DNA of 64,000 nucleotides from Ailurus styani (Eukaryota; Chordata; Mammalia; Carnivora; Ailuridae). Made by a program: the position numbers and the translations under genes. Each line of letters starts with the position of its first letter. Positions within the stretch are counted from its first letter, which is position 1. Where the stretch lies: contig LNAC01000065.1 in NCBI GenBank assembly GCA_002007465.1, positions 1,430,034 through 1,494,033 of the forward strand. The letters run 5' to 3'. The notes under the pieces were generated by a model that worked only from the letters and a program-made list of their open reading frames with translations, ran no database searches and was not told the origin of the DNA. Positions 11,437 through 22,639 of the stretch are shown here, one piece after another.

Positions 11437-12281
11437 CTCAATAAACCTAACTTAAGAGAAAAATCCATCTTTGAAGCTTTGAAGGTATCTCAGTAGCTCT
11501 CCCTCAAGGCTCTGACTCTGCAGGATGTAAACCACATAGACACTGGTCAGTAGGTTCGAGTAGGTGACAAGCCTGCATTTTCCTTCCTTTCAATTGATGG
11601 AGGCTTGGTGGCTTTGGGGAAAAAAGAGATACCTTGTAGTATCTCATGATACAGTTCTCCATACCTGTTTTTCAGTTGGGTCGTGGTGAGGTAAGTACAG
11701 CATCAGAGATAAGGTCCTGCATCAGCCTTTCTGGAAGGGGCGAGGCCTGAACCACAGAACAACCACAGAACAACAATGGCTGGACATCAGATGCCTACAG
11801 CTGAATTTCTCTTTTCCATACTAATATTTGATTACAATCTTCCCTTGACAAATTCACCTATGTTTGGCCTTTTCAGATGCACAGCTATTTATGAATGCAG
11901 AAGCAAGTGAAGAGGTTAAAAGAGGTTAAAAATACAATGAAAAGACAGACAGGCATTGTTGTGATGGTTAAAGGTGATAACATAAGTTCAGAGCTTAACT
12001 TTGTGTTAGCTGAGTAGGTTCTGGATTAATGCCAGTTATTCTCACTATTGTTATTAGTAATGTCATTATTGTGTTCAGAAACTGTTAGATAGAGTCCTCT
12101 GCAGTAATTATCTGACATAGTAGGGAATCTGTAAGGGGGTATATGGGAGAAAGCCTCAATCCTTTTCCTAAAAGCTTTTTGATAACTGGAATAAAAGTAA
12201 AAGGAAACCTATGAATGTGATTAATTTTTATGAAGGTCGATTTATGACAGAAATTGACTTTTCCCTATGGGAAGACATTTC

Positions 12282-12480
12282 TTTTTATTTTTTAAGATTT
12301 ATGTATTTATTTTAGAGAGAGTGAGTATACAGGGGGAAGGGCAGAGAGAGAGGGGGAGAGAGAGAGAATCTCAAGCAAACTCCCTGCTGGGTACAGAGCC
12401 CAAGGTGGGGTTCAATCCCACAACACTGAGAACATGACCCATGCCAAAATCAAAGAGTTAGGCACTTAACCAATTGAAAG
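12282..12480 (-). mobile_element. Degenerate Can-SINE, minus
   Basis: TTTAAGATTTATGTATTTA and ACTCCCTGCTGGG-like parts are recognisable. The right end is eroded. Confidence 0.75.
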
Positions 12481-13425
12481 CCAGGTGTAAAGTTATAAGG
12501 TAGCTTTGTAGAGAGGCTCACATGGTGAGGGATGGAGACCTGCCAATAACCATGTGAGTGAGTTTAGAAACACATTTCCTCCCCTAGTCCCAGTTGAACC
12601 TTCAGATGAGACCACAGAGCTGATGAACTGCCTCATGAAAGACCTTGAGCCAAAAGCACCCAAGTAACCCTTTTCTAGATTCTTGACCCACAGAATGTTG
12701 GGGCAGTTTGTTACACAGCATAGGTAACTAATAGATAAACAATAGATAACTAATACAAGAGGTTACACAATTGGGAACATATATTTTCCCCCCTTATTCT
12801 AAGGCAAATACTGGCATAATTTCTAGCACAAGGAAGGAGGGCTTGGTAACAACCATAGTCTTGAGCATTGAATGTATGTTCATTCATGCCACTAAAAATT
12901 ACTAATGGGTTTTTTTTAAGTCTTTAAAAATATTGTAGCAGTTGGGGGAAGTAGGTAAAAATCATGTCATATGAGGACTGAGGTGGTATGCGTGCTGTTT
13001 TATCGGATGTGAGTGGGGTTGTGTGGGAATAGACATGCTTCCCTTGTTCTATGTGACCCTGAAGGGTAGAGCAAAATGCAATGACTGGAAGTTGCAGCCA
13101 AGCAGGTTCTGGCCCCACTGAATTTTGCTTGTATTTCCACAAAACACTAAGAATAAAAGTCACGTCAACTGCTTGACTCCAAAAATTAGATCTACATGTG
13201 AAGGTTATCTGCAACAACGAAAATGCTACTGTCTGTGTAAGATGGAATTGTGGGTGATCCTTAAAGTTATTATTTTTCCAAATTAATCTTTATGTCATTA
13301 TATTGTCTTTGCAATTAAAATAAAATGTGTTACAGGAAAAGAATGCTAGACACTTTGTATTGTTAGAACATTTCCTGTTTTGGTTTGTTTCTGTGTCTCA
13401 GGCTGACCATCTCCTTTCTTCACAG

Positions 13426-13762
13426 AGAAAAGTCTGATGATCCCAGGCAACACGCATTCTTCAAAACCATCAATTTTGCTCGCCTGGAAGCTGGCTTGGT
13501 TGAGCCCCCATTTGTGCCAGACCCTTCAGTGGTTTATGCCAAAGACATCGATGAAATTGAAGATTTCTCTGAAGTTCGGGGTATCGAATTTGATGATAAA
13601 GATAAGACATTCTTCCAAAGATTTGCAACAGGTGCTGTCCCTATAGCATGGCAGGAAGAGATTATAGAAACAGGACTGTTTGAAGAACTGAACGACCCCA
13701 ACAGGCCTGCAGGTTGTGGGGATGGTAATTCATCCAAGTCTGGTGTGTGTTTGTTATTATAA
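13426..13762 (+). CDS. GRK7: GRK7 last coding exon (AGC C-tail, RH terminal part, CLLL prenylation box)
   Basis: Completes GRK7. The acceptor TTCTTCACAG precedes 13426 and the first base finishes the Arg codon begun in the previous exon, giving SR|EKSDD. The product has the AGC-kinase tail (PFVPDPSVVYAKD), the acidic DIDEIEDFSEVRG stretch, then TGAVPIAWQEEIIETGLFEE, which belongs to the terminal part of the RH domain in GRKs. It stops with SKSGVCLLL followed by TAA at 13760-13762. A CaaX box ending in Leu is expected to be geranylgeranylated, the known membrane anchor of GRK7; GRK1 is farnesylated instead. The 334 coding bases plus the preceding exon give about 203 residues, fitting the end of a protein of about 550. 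No disabling change is seen, so the visible part looks functional. Confidence 0.97.
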
Positions 13763-13924
13763 GTTGTTCTCTCCACCAGATGGGCAGCAGGAATCTCAGC
13801 TGACATAATCCTCGAATGTTCCTAACACATGAAAATCTGTTGAATGAGGACTGATCAATCAGGAGGGGCATTTCAACCATAGAACAGTTCAAAGGACAGG
13901 TGAGCTCACCACTAGGACACGTTT

Positions 13925-14082
13925 TTCTCCCCTCCCCTCCCCCCTCCTGTCTCCTTTCTTTCCTCTGCTTTCCCCTCTCTCCTTCCCTTCCTCTTCTCTC
14001 CTTTCTTTTCCTCTCCTCGCCTTCTTTCCTTCCTTCTTTCTCTCTCTCTTCCCCCCCCACTTCTTTCTTCTTTCTCTCCTTT
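13925..14082 (+). repeat. Homopyrimidine tract in GRK7 3' UTR
   Basis: About 155 bases that are nearly all C and T, with only a few purines, on the GRK7 sense strand. Polypyrimidine/polypurine runs of this length can form intramolecular triplex DNA; that property is inferred. Confidence 0.85.
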
Positions 14083-14367
14083 TTCATTAAAGATGAGTAA
14101 AATCTCAGTTTTCACTGAGGCCTGGGAAGAGGAATACTCAGGTTTATTTTGATAAACTAAAAGCATGAGCCCTCCACCATCATGTCCCTGGAAATTACAC
14201 AAAATCCTAGGAATAGAGAATGGAATGTTGTGGTATACTCAGAAAATGAGCATTTGCAATTCTTGGTAAATAATCATTTTAGTTTTTCTTTGTTTATATC
14301 CTTTCTTCCCTTCATCTTTCAGTATTTCTACTGTTTCTGTACTTATAAAGAGGATTTGGAAGCTGGA

Positions 14368-14373
14368 AATAAA
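14368..14373 (+). promoter_or_regulatory. Candidate GRK7 polyadenylation signal AATAAA
   Basis: A canonical AATAAA about 600 bases after the stop codon, in GGAAATAAATG. The ATTAAA variant near 14086 is the alternative. Confidence 0.35.
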
Positions 14374-14591
14374 TGTTCCTCATATTCTCCCCCTAAAAAG
14401 AAGTGGATTGTAATATTTTGGCAATATTTTAAATTACAGAATAATTTTTAATTTTCCGAGAGTCTCTCTTTCATATTTTTGAAATATTTTACCATTATAA
14501 TGTTGAAGTATTTTAAATGGAAACATTCATGAGATCTGTGAATTAAGGTGTACTGTAAGTTGAGTCTGCTTACATGTATTTTTCCACATGC

Positions 14592-14765
14592 CGTTGGTTC
14601 CCAAACTTTGCTGAACTTTAGAATCACCTAGGGATCTTTTAAAAATACCATAGTCTCACTCCTACCCCCATATTTTAATTGATCTGGGATGCAGCCTGGG
14701 CATCTAGATTTTCAAAAGTTCCCCAGATACTTCTAATGTGTGGCACGTTTGGAACCAAAGCCATG
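14592..14765 (+). mobile_element. MER5A-like hAT MITE
   Basis: GGTTCCCAAACTTTG, AGAATCACCTAGGGATCTTT and the final GTTTGGAACC match the layout of MER5A, a nonautonomous hAT-Charlie element. Confidence 0.75.
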
Positions 14766-15188
14766 TAGGCAGAAATGTTGTTATGTATGGGTTCTTTTGG
14801 TTTCTCAAAGTTTCAGTTATACATTTGATAGCAACTTTTCAAATACCCCAAAAAACATGTAATTTTGGCAGTCGCAGTATATATGAAACTGAACATCATC
14901 TGTAACTGAACATTCATCTTGTAGACTTTCCTGTCCTTGTATCCTTTAGTTCTTCACACATATATTGTGAAGTAGACACTTGGCTCTTTCAAGACCTGAA
15001 GGAGAAAGATGGCCTGTAGCAGCTGATTGGAACAAATGGTAGCCCTCAGTTCAAGTGGCTGCCCAGCCAGCACCTTACTGTAGAATTAGCACTTCTCAAG
15101 AGCACAACCAAAGTGAAAATTTTAAGGGTGCAAACAAATATTTTGGGCACAGTTATAAATCTGAGGTGATTATACTTAGAAAAGCGGG

Positions 15189-15275
15189 GCTAGGCTGGTT
15201 CAGCTGGTAGAGCATGTGACCCTTGATCTAGTGGTCATGAGTTCAAGCCCTATGTTGGGCATAGAGCTTACTAAA
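15189..15275 (+). mobile_element. Old tRNA-derived SINE fragment
   Basis: GGTTCAGCTGGTAGAGCATG and GTTCAAGCCCTATGTTGGGC are A- and B-box parts of the older, short Can-SINE class. It directly precedes a young SINE. Confidence 0.75.
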
Positions 15276-15287
15276 AAATAATAATAA

Positions 15288-15500
15288 GGGCGCCTGGGTG
15301 GCTCAATGGGTTAAAGCCTCTGCTTTCGGCTCAGGTCATGATCTCAGGGTCCTGGGGTCGAGGCCCGCATCGGGCTCTCTGCTTGGCAGAGAGCCTGCTT
15401 CCTCCTCTCTCTCTGCCTGCCTCTCTGCCTACTTGTGATCTCTCTCTCTGTGTCAAATAAATAAATAAAATCTTTAAAAAAATAAAAAATAAAAAATAAT
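15288..15500 (+). mobile_element. Young Can-SINE, plus
   Basis: Near-consensus copy inserted at the A-rich tail of the older SINE. The A/T-rich flanks make the duplication hard to define. Confidence 0.93.
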
Positions 15501-16338
15501 AATAAAATGAAATTTTAAGAAAAGATAAAGATCTATGTATGCATAAGGAAATCTCACTTGTGCCATTGGTGACAAACCTGGCTGAAATCATTTTAAAAGT
15601 TTTATCTCTTGAGTACGGGAGCCAAGAGTTGCAAAGACACAGATCAAAAAATAGTTGGTTAACTAGAACCCAGCCAACAGTAATCCTCAACTACAAGACA
15701 GCATTAGCCCTATCCTGCACAGTAAGAAGCAAGAAATCCTCTCAGGCTTGAGTCCTGGGTTTGTGCATCTACTACTCACCCTCCTGCTCATTCTCTATCC
15801 TCAGCAAGCTCTTGACGCTCCAGATCCTGCCCTGGAGATATTGCCGAGTCCCGGGTCATCAAAGCAGATACAGGTGTGTCCTGCAGATTCTTTTTCCTAA
15901 GGCAAGAAAGTAGATTAAAATTTATAAAATTGATAACAAGTCTATTTTAACAAAAAACAAATTCACCCATTAACAGAGATCCAGCTAACCAGAGCATTAT
16001 AAGAGTAGAGGTCTTAGTATTTAGCTTTATAATTAGACATTTAAAAGTAATGTCTTACTGCATTGGTTCCTTAATGTGAATGTCTATTGCTTTGATAAAC
16101 TTTAATACAAATCTGTGTTTCATTTCTTAGAACTAACTCAGGAAAGTAAATTGAGTAAGATAGCTGTATTCTAACAGTCACCAAGTAAATATGTGTAGAG
16201 CTAAGTTACACGTTGAGCCCTATCCTAGGCATTTAGGGGACACCATAGAGAAATAAGACAACTGTCTAAGAGAGGCTATGTGGTATAGGGTAGAATGCAG
16301 ACTCCTGTCATTGTTATTCACATTTTAAATAAGAAACT

Positions 16339-16448
16339 GGGGTATCTTGGTGATTCAGTCAGTTGAGCATCTGACTTGATTTCAGCTCAGGGTCATGGGA
16401 TCGAGCCCCACATCAGGCTCTGTAGTCAGTGGGGAACCTGCTAAGGAT

Positions 16449-16479
<31 letters not shown>

Positions 16480-16548
16480 CTCTCTCCCTCTGCACTCCTC
16501 CCTCACTTCCTCTCTCTCTCTGAAATAAATAAGTAAATCTTCTTAAAC
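16339..16548 (+). mobile_element. Can-SINE, plus, with (TC)n expansion
   Basis: Older variant with an expanded TC run at 16451-16490. Flanks aagaaactg / gataaactg. Confidence 0.9.
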
Positions 16549-16622
16549 AAATGATAAACTGAAGCTCAGAGATGTTCTGTGGCTTGTCCAAGGTCACACA
16601 GCTTTACAAAGGTGTAGCGAAG

Positions 16623-16818
16623 GGCGCCTGGGTGGTTCAGTGGGTTAAAGCCTCTGCCTTCGGCTCAGGTCATGATCTCAAGATCCTGGGATCAAGGCCC
16701 GCATCAGGCTCTCTGCTCAGCAGGGAGCCTGCTTCCTCCTCTCTCTCTGCCTGCCTCTCTGCCTACATGTGATCTCTCTCTCTCTGTCAAATAAAGAAAT
16801 CTTTAAAAAAAAAACAAC
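16623..16818 (+). mobile_element. Young Can-SINE, plus
   Basis: Duplication aggtgtagcgaag / aggtgtagagaag with a single mismatch. Confidence 0.96.
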
Positions 16819-16833
16819 AGAGGTGTAGAGAAG

Positions 16834-18960
16834 ACTAGAAATAGTATATATGAACCACAAAGCACATGACTTGCATATAATAGGGGCATAATAAATTGAA
16901 GACTGTAGTCAGTAAGTAGCAGCAGTCAAATGATTCTACCTCAGGGAATAAACTTGTAAGAGGTAAACTTGGCTACCTTAATTAAAAGTTCCAAAGGAGG
17001 TGAAAGAAGAAAGAGAGCTGGGTCCTGGGGAGCCGTTTAAAAGGAAAGTTTTTATGCACAATGAAAGAAAAAACTAATTAGAATAAATGGAGACATTGGA
17101 GTCCATCCCAGGCCCTATCCTTTTCACATGCTAGGTATAGGACCGCCTGGGCCACGTCAGAGGGAAGGAGGCTTCTGGCTACAAGGGCGGGGTATGTGAG
17201 GGACAGACATGACCCAGGACATTAAATATCAGAGATGGAGAGAAGTAGGTGAATGCAGAGCCATCTGCGCAGGTCGTGGGTGGGATTCAAGTAAAGACTT
17301 TAATAAGACGAAACCAGATGTCTCACCAAAGGAAGAAAGTGATTTTTGAAAGGGGATGATGCTTGCTTATTTTCACTTTTGAAAGTGAAAATAAGCTTAT
17401 GTTTTTATAGAAAAGTTTCATAAACATAACAAGACATCAGGGGAAACAAACACATATATGAGTGAGGTATTCAGACAAAGAAGAATGAGAGTAAAGTCTT
17501 TATTCTTTCAGTTTGTCAGGGGTTATCTGGAATGTTTATTTTCTACAGGAGGAGATGGGTTTAGAGGAGATGGATAAGCTTCAGGAAGGGACTTAGAGGT
17601 GCCCTTGAAGCACAAGGTGTGCATGAGGTTTTCATAGAAAACAGTGATGAATTATTGAATTTAAGGTTGCGTGCCACAAAGAGTTGAAAAATATTCTCAA
17701 CTGTTTCTTTTCAATATCAGATTTAAGATGTTTCTCATTTAGGTGACCAGGCATTGGAGGTGAAAATTAAATTAATTGGGCTTCTTAGGAATTGCATGTC
17801 TTGAAAACATGAGAGTCTACCAGATCAATATTTAAAGGTTATTATATTCTATGTATCATTAGGGCAGTTTAATAAGACTTGATTTATGTAAATTGTTTGG
17901 ACATGAAAACTAGTGAAAATACATAATCCTTGCTTCTTAAAGAGTTGTCCAGGGCAGTTATAAATCTTAAGAATTTTTTTTAAATGATACGAGGAAAAAA
18001 AACAAATGTAAGAATGGAGGAGGGGGTGGGACGTCAGGAACACTTATCATATTAGCCATTTTGATTATCATTCAAATTCTTTGAAAAAATTTTTCAAAGA
18101 CTTACTGAGTTTCCTTGGTCATCTAGGAAAAATAATTGCAGTTATTTCGGTTTGTTATTCGTTCAATACATATTGCTACCTGCCTGTGCCAGGTTCCAAT
18201 TTGGTTTGGGGAGAGATGCTTGGTTTTCTCCCTTTAGGATTTTTAGATTGGAAAGTGCTTTTGTTGCCCCTGTGTGTCAGTAAACCTTTATTATCTCTCT
18301 GGGTAGAGATGAATTTTGTTTTTCTCACTTTTTCTCAAGTTTTCTGTACTGACCACATTTTTAGTTTAAAATCAGGAAAAAGTATATTATTTAAAGCAGG
18401 GCACCGCCAATCATAGCTGGACCTGGGTGTGTGGGGCATGCCCAGGCTGGCTGCGGCAATAATCAGTCCCTGAGGACTGCTTTCTGGCTGATGGGTATCA
18501 GCCTAGACCTGGGGAGTGAAGACCGGACTCCTCGTCTAAGCCAGCAGAGTCTCCTTGGACAGAGCCAGCAATTGGTGCCTAAGGTTAGGCCGGATTATTG
18601 GTTCCACAATCTAGACCGTGAACTGTGGTGGCTCATGATGAGGTTTTACCAAACCTCAGAGAAATGAAAACCATGTACAGTGCAGGAAAGTTTCTCCTAC
18701 AAAATATCTTTTTATGCAGCAGCTCTTTCTGCCACAGGTCCTATCCCCATGCTTTAATAAAATCACCTTTTTGCCCACACACAAAAAATTTTTATGAAGC
18801 AGCTGATATTCGATAAAAGTAAAATTGGAGACCCTCTGACCATCCCTCAATTTTTTTTTTTTTTTAAAATTTTACGGACCTGTGAGATCTCAAAACCTGG
18901 GGACCCCTGGACCAAATGACCTTGAACGCTCTGATTGTAACAAAACATTTGTGATTCCCT
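16834..18960. other. Repeat-poor intergenic stretch
   Basis: About 2.1 kb without recognisable genes or young repeats. It contains a perfect hairpin at 17365-17396, listed separately. Confidence 0.6.
17365..17396. repeat. Perfect 15 bp inverted repeat with 2 nt centre
   Basis: Arms gcttattttcacttt and aaagtgaaaataagc separated by TG. All fifteen pairs match. Confidence 0.97.
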
Positions 18961-18964
18961 GGAA

Positions 18965-19200
18965 AACGACTGCATTGCCTGGAGGAGGATATGCAAACTT
19001 TTTCTGTAAAAGACCAGAATGTAAATATTTTAGACTTTGCAAATGGAAACTACTTATCTCTTCCTTTGTAATAGGAAAGCAGCCATAGATAATGCATGAA
19101 GGAATAAGTATGGCTGTGTGCCATAAAGTTTTATTTATTAAAAAAAACAGGTAGTAGGTTTAGATTTGGCCCACAAGCAGTAATTTACTGATCCTAGTCA
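18965..19200 (+). mobile_element. hAT-like MITE fossil
   Basis: GCAAACTTTTTCTGTAAAAG, GTAAATATTTTAGACTTTGC and TTTGGCCCACAAGCAGTAAT are signatures of a common old mammalian hAT MITE. The exact family name is uncertain. Confidence 0.6.
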
Positions 19201-19346
19201 TAAATTATTTTACTACTAAACTGAAGACTCTAATCTCACTCTAAAGGAGCTATTTTACAACTCTATAAACTAGATAACTAATGAGAATGCAAAATAATTC
19301 ATGTCTATAGACATGCAAATAACCCCTCCCCCCATCCACCCCCCAT

Positions 19347-19735
19347 TAGTTGGTCAGGGCTAAGATAACAAAGTATTGCAGACTGGGTGGCTTGAAAACC
19401 AGAAATTTATTATCTCACAGTTCTGGAAGCTCCAAGTGCAAGATCAAGGTGTCAGTGGGGTTAATGTCTTTTGAGGCCTCCCTCCTTGACTTCTACAAAA
19501 CTACCTTCTCCTGTCTGCCCATGATCTTCCTGCTGTGGGTCTCTGTGTCCTAATTTCTTCTTATTTTCTTATAAGGACAGCAGTCATATTGGATGAGGCC
19601 CCATCCTAATGACCTCATTTTAACTTAACCACCTCTTTTAAAGACCCTATCTCCAAATACAGTCACGTCTGAGGTACCTGGGGGTTAGGACTTTAACATA
19701 GGAACTTTGAGAGATTCACCTCAGCCCCACATGCC
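19347..19735. mobile_element. Ancient interspersed repeat, family uncertain
   Basis: GACTGGGTGGCTTGAAAACC, TTATCTCACAGTTCTGGAAG and GACCCTATCTCCAAATA recur in many mammalian loci as an old dispersed element. Confidence 0.6.
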
Positions 19736-20469
19736 CTAAGTCAGTTTTATGTGTCTTTGCTGATTCATTTCAACATTCCTTTATTGCAGAGAGATGTATG
19801 GTTTTTATTACTTTTTTTCTCAACTGGTTGAAGCACCAGTTTCCTCATGAATGAGTTAAATAACAATCTTTAACATGGATTCATTTTTATTTCTGTATGA
19901 CAGTCGTTCATGATTTTCCCTTTTTTGGGGAGGATTATCCATTGACACAGCCCAGAATGTCATAATGCCATCAAAGAACCCGAGGCATATTTTTGAAATT
20001 CTGCTTCCATTAACATAAGTTCTCACCAAGAGCCCCTTCTCTTTTTGTTCTCTAACCAAACACACAGCGGAAAGAAGAGCCCCTAAACAGGGGGCTAGTG
20101 GGAGTAGTGGCAAGCCCAGAAAGCAGCTAGTGTTTCCCCAGCAGTCTGGTGGAGGTGCGTGGGGCTGGCTGAAGAGTATATATTTTTAAACCAGTTCTCC
20201 TCGCCCCGCCTCTCCCTGCCTCTCCCATCTGCACCGCCAGTTGTCAAGCACATTCCTGCCATGCTCATACTTCCTGCATGCCACAGGAGACGCTGTTGGG
20301 GAAAGAGGCAGAGAGGAGAAAGCTGGGAGCCCAAAGAACCAAGAACAGCTTCAGAGGTTCACCTGCTAGTGCAGAGTGTGTGGAGTCCCCGAGCCCCTGA
20401 GGCCATCGCGGCCAGCAGGCATTCCAGAGACACACCCGGCACCAGGCACCATGTTCAAGTCCCTGTACC

Positions 20470-20680
20470 AACAACTCTCCTGCAGGGTTTGCCAGGTCAA
20501 ATGCAGGATGTCCAGTTACATTTGAATTGCAGAAAGCAAATTAATTTTTCTTCTAGTATCATTAGGTCCCAAATGTTGCACCAGACATACACACACTAAA
20601 AAATTGTCTGTCCATGAGTATAGATAATCAAGTAAGATTAGTCTGTGGCCAGGATGAGAGAAAAATACAGGACAATGTGC
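20470..20680. mobile_element. Old palindromic MITE, diverged
   Basis: TGCAGGATGTCCAGTTACAT with TTTGAATTGCAG and a later ACACTAAAAAATTG stretch resemble the left part of the palindromic element at 61.64 kb. Confidence 0.5.
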
Positions 20681-20829
20681 CCAGCTCCTGGCTTCCAGTC
20701 AGAGCTCCACCTGGGTTAGCCCAAATCTATCAATTCTGTCCTCCAGTACAGCTTCTGCAAAATTTTTTTGGCCGATCCACATGTGTGCTTGCTCCCACTT
20801 GAAGAGTTGGCCAGATGGTGTTGCCACCA

Positions 20830-21085
20830 TCACCAATGCTGCTACCAATAATGATAATAATGCAATAAAAGTTTACATTTACTGAGCACCTACTATGTGC
20901 CTACTTCTGTACTTGGCACTTTTTGTGTATACTCCCAAGGCTCATAGTCATCCTGTGAAGTAGGTATTATTTTCTGCATTTTATTGATGAAAAATAGAAA
21001 GAGGTCAATAGGCTTTTCCGAGTACATACACAGTTAAGTGCTGAGTAAACCCAGGGCCACCTGACAACTCCTGGCTCTGAGGTCA
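20830..21085 (-). mobile_element. MIR, antisense
   Basis: TTTACTGAGCACCTACTATG, ATCCTGTGAAGTAGGTATTA and CCCAGGGCCACCTGAC are the reverse MIR core and flanks. Confidence 0.8.
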
Positions 21086-21187
21086 CTGGTTTCCAGGTAG
21101 GAACTGCCTCTGTCCCTAGTCCCTGAAATGTCTTGTTGGGACTCAGAGCAGACTTAGTTGACCAAACCCAATGAAGAAATCATTTCT

Positions 21188-21384
21188 TTTTTTAAGATTT
21201 TATTTATTTTTTTGACAGAGAGAGACACAGCAAGAGAGGGAACACAAGCAGGGGCAGTGGGAGAGGGAGAAGCAGGCTTCCCACTGAGCAGGGAGCCCGA
21301 TGTGGGGCTCGATCCCAGGACCCTGGGATCATGACCTGAGTCGAAGGCAGTTGCTTAACAACTGAGACACTCAGGCGCCCCATG
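21188..21384 (-). mobile_element. Can-SINE, minus
   Basis: Duplication gaagaaatcatttct / gaagaaataatttct, one mismatch. Confidence 0.95.
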
Positions 21385-21984
21385 GAAGAAATAATTTCTA
21401 AGAAATATTCTGTAGGCTCTAGGTGGAGTAGCAGGGCTGGGACTAGAATGAGGTGAGCGAGGCACCTAGGGCACAAGACTGAAGGCCGCATTCAGTCTCC
21501 AGAGCACACAAATGCAACATGGAACATGAATAAAACCCGAAAGTGATCGCTCCAGTCGTCCATCTTGGACCTTGCATTTCACTCACCCAACTCCTGGTCC
21601 TGTGGGCTAATGGCTCAGATGCAAATACTTAGAAAAATTCTTTTGAAACTACACTTCTTTATTTCTTTGTCTCTTCAGAAATAATCATATACATTCATTC
21701 GTTCAACAAATATTAATTCAGGGTTTACCATGTACTAGGCCTTGTGGTCGGAGACAGGAGTTGGGCCCAAAACAGACTGTGCCCATCCTGAAATTTTCCC
21801 CCTTTGGCTGGATATCTCCATGAGCCAGTGTGGATCAATAATTTTTCCTGCTTCCCTTTAGTTGCTGCCAAGGACCAAGAAGCATAATGCCTAGGGGGAA
21901 TTTAAGAACCAGAATCCAGTTTTCCCTCTTCCTTTCCTCTTTATAAGAATTTCTCCCAGGTTTATGCTTTAAAATCCTTGTTCT

Positions 21985-21986
21985 TT

Positions 21987-22029
<43 letters not shown>

Positions 22030-22051
22030 TTCTTTCTTTCTTTCTTTCTTC
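21985..22051 (+). repeat. (TTTC)n low-complexity tract
   Basis: TTTC units with regular TTTG interruptions. Confidence 0.92.
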
Positions 22052-22639
22052 TTTGGTGTTGTTTTTGTTGAATCCTTGTTCTTAAAAAGCTGTGCAATTA
22101 GGACTTGTAAACTCCTTATTACATCTCCCTTAAAGTGGAAAGTTACAGGCAGGCTAAAAGACACATCCAGACTGGATCTCGGTGAATGTTTTTTTAACAA
22201 ATGCCAGTGGAATGAAGGGGAGAAGGCTGCTTGGGCACATGTCATAACTGGTAACAAGGCAGACAATGGTGAAATAGCAACTCAACCAAACAAACATTCA
22301 GATGCCCTTGTCCACGCCCGGCTTCCTGGGGAGTTGTGTGCCCTCCGGCCCTTGCCTCTACTTGGTTATGTTCTGGGCTCGGCCCATAAAACAGAAGAGC
22401 AGATACTGCACGGCAGAACTTTGCCCAGGCATGTGGAATTTTCACTGCTTTTATTACTTTATGTGTCTTTACTGGCAATATTTCATAGTCCAGCGTTTGA
22501 TCAATTCCTTTACTTAGTTCTGACAAGCAGTGTGTGGACTGGCCAGTCATCTTGCCTCTCCCTCCCACAGTCCCCTCCGATCACTTTATCACTCACCCTG
22601 CCCTACCCCACCATGTATGGGGATGCAGAGAGGCAGTGA

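Larger units (their letters stand above)
6071..13425 (+). other. GRK7: GRK7 last intron
   Basis: A 7,355 bp intron bounded by GTAAAC and TTCTTCACAG. It contains Can-SINEs, a MLT2-like LTR with a nested insertion, a (AC)n/AT-rich tract and a CpG-dense patch at 8.88-9.39 kb, each listed separately. The rest (about 6.8-7.1, 8.4-8.9, 9.4-10.8, 11.5-12.3 and 12.5-13.4 kb) is AT-rich unique sequence in which I see no exon. Confidence 0.9.
13763..14390 (+). other. GRK7: GRK7 3' UTR (extent inferred)
   Basis: Sequence after the TAA. It contains a long pyrimidine tract (about 13925-14080), an ATTAAA at about 14086 and a canonical AATAAA at 14368-14373. Either could direct cleavage; no transcript evidence is available here, so the 3' end is an inference. 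Confidence 0.45.

Noticed and set aside
13662..14087. 141-codon antisense frame over the GRK7 end
   Set aside because: Lys/Glu/Arg-rich product is the complement of the pyrimidine tract and of GRK7 coding sequence.
15189..15275. tRNA gene
   Set aside because: A and B boxes are present but belong to a tRNA-derived SINE; no acceptor-stem pairing is evident.
20159..20599. 146-codon open frame
   Set aside because: Runs into an old MITE at its 3' end; no homology recognised.
22076..22639. 187-codon open frame
   Set aside because: No recognisable domain or splice sites, and overlapping frames are open on the other strand.
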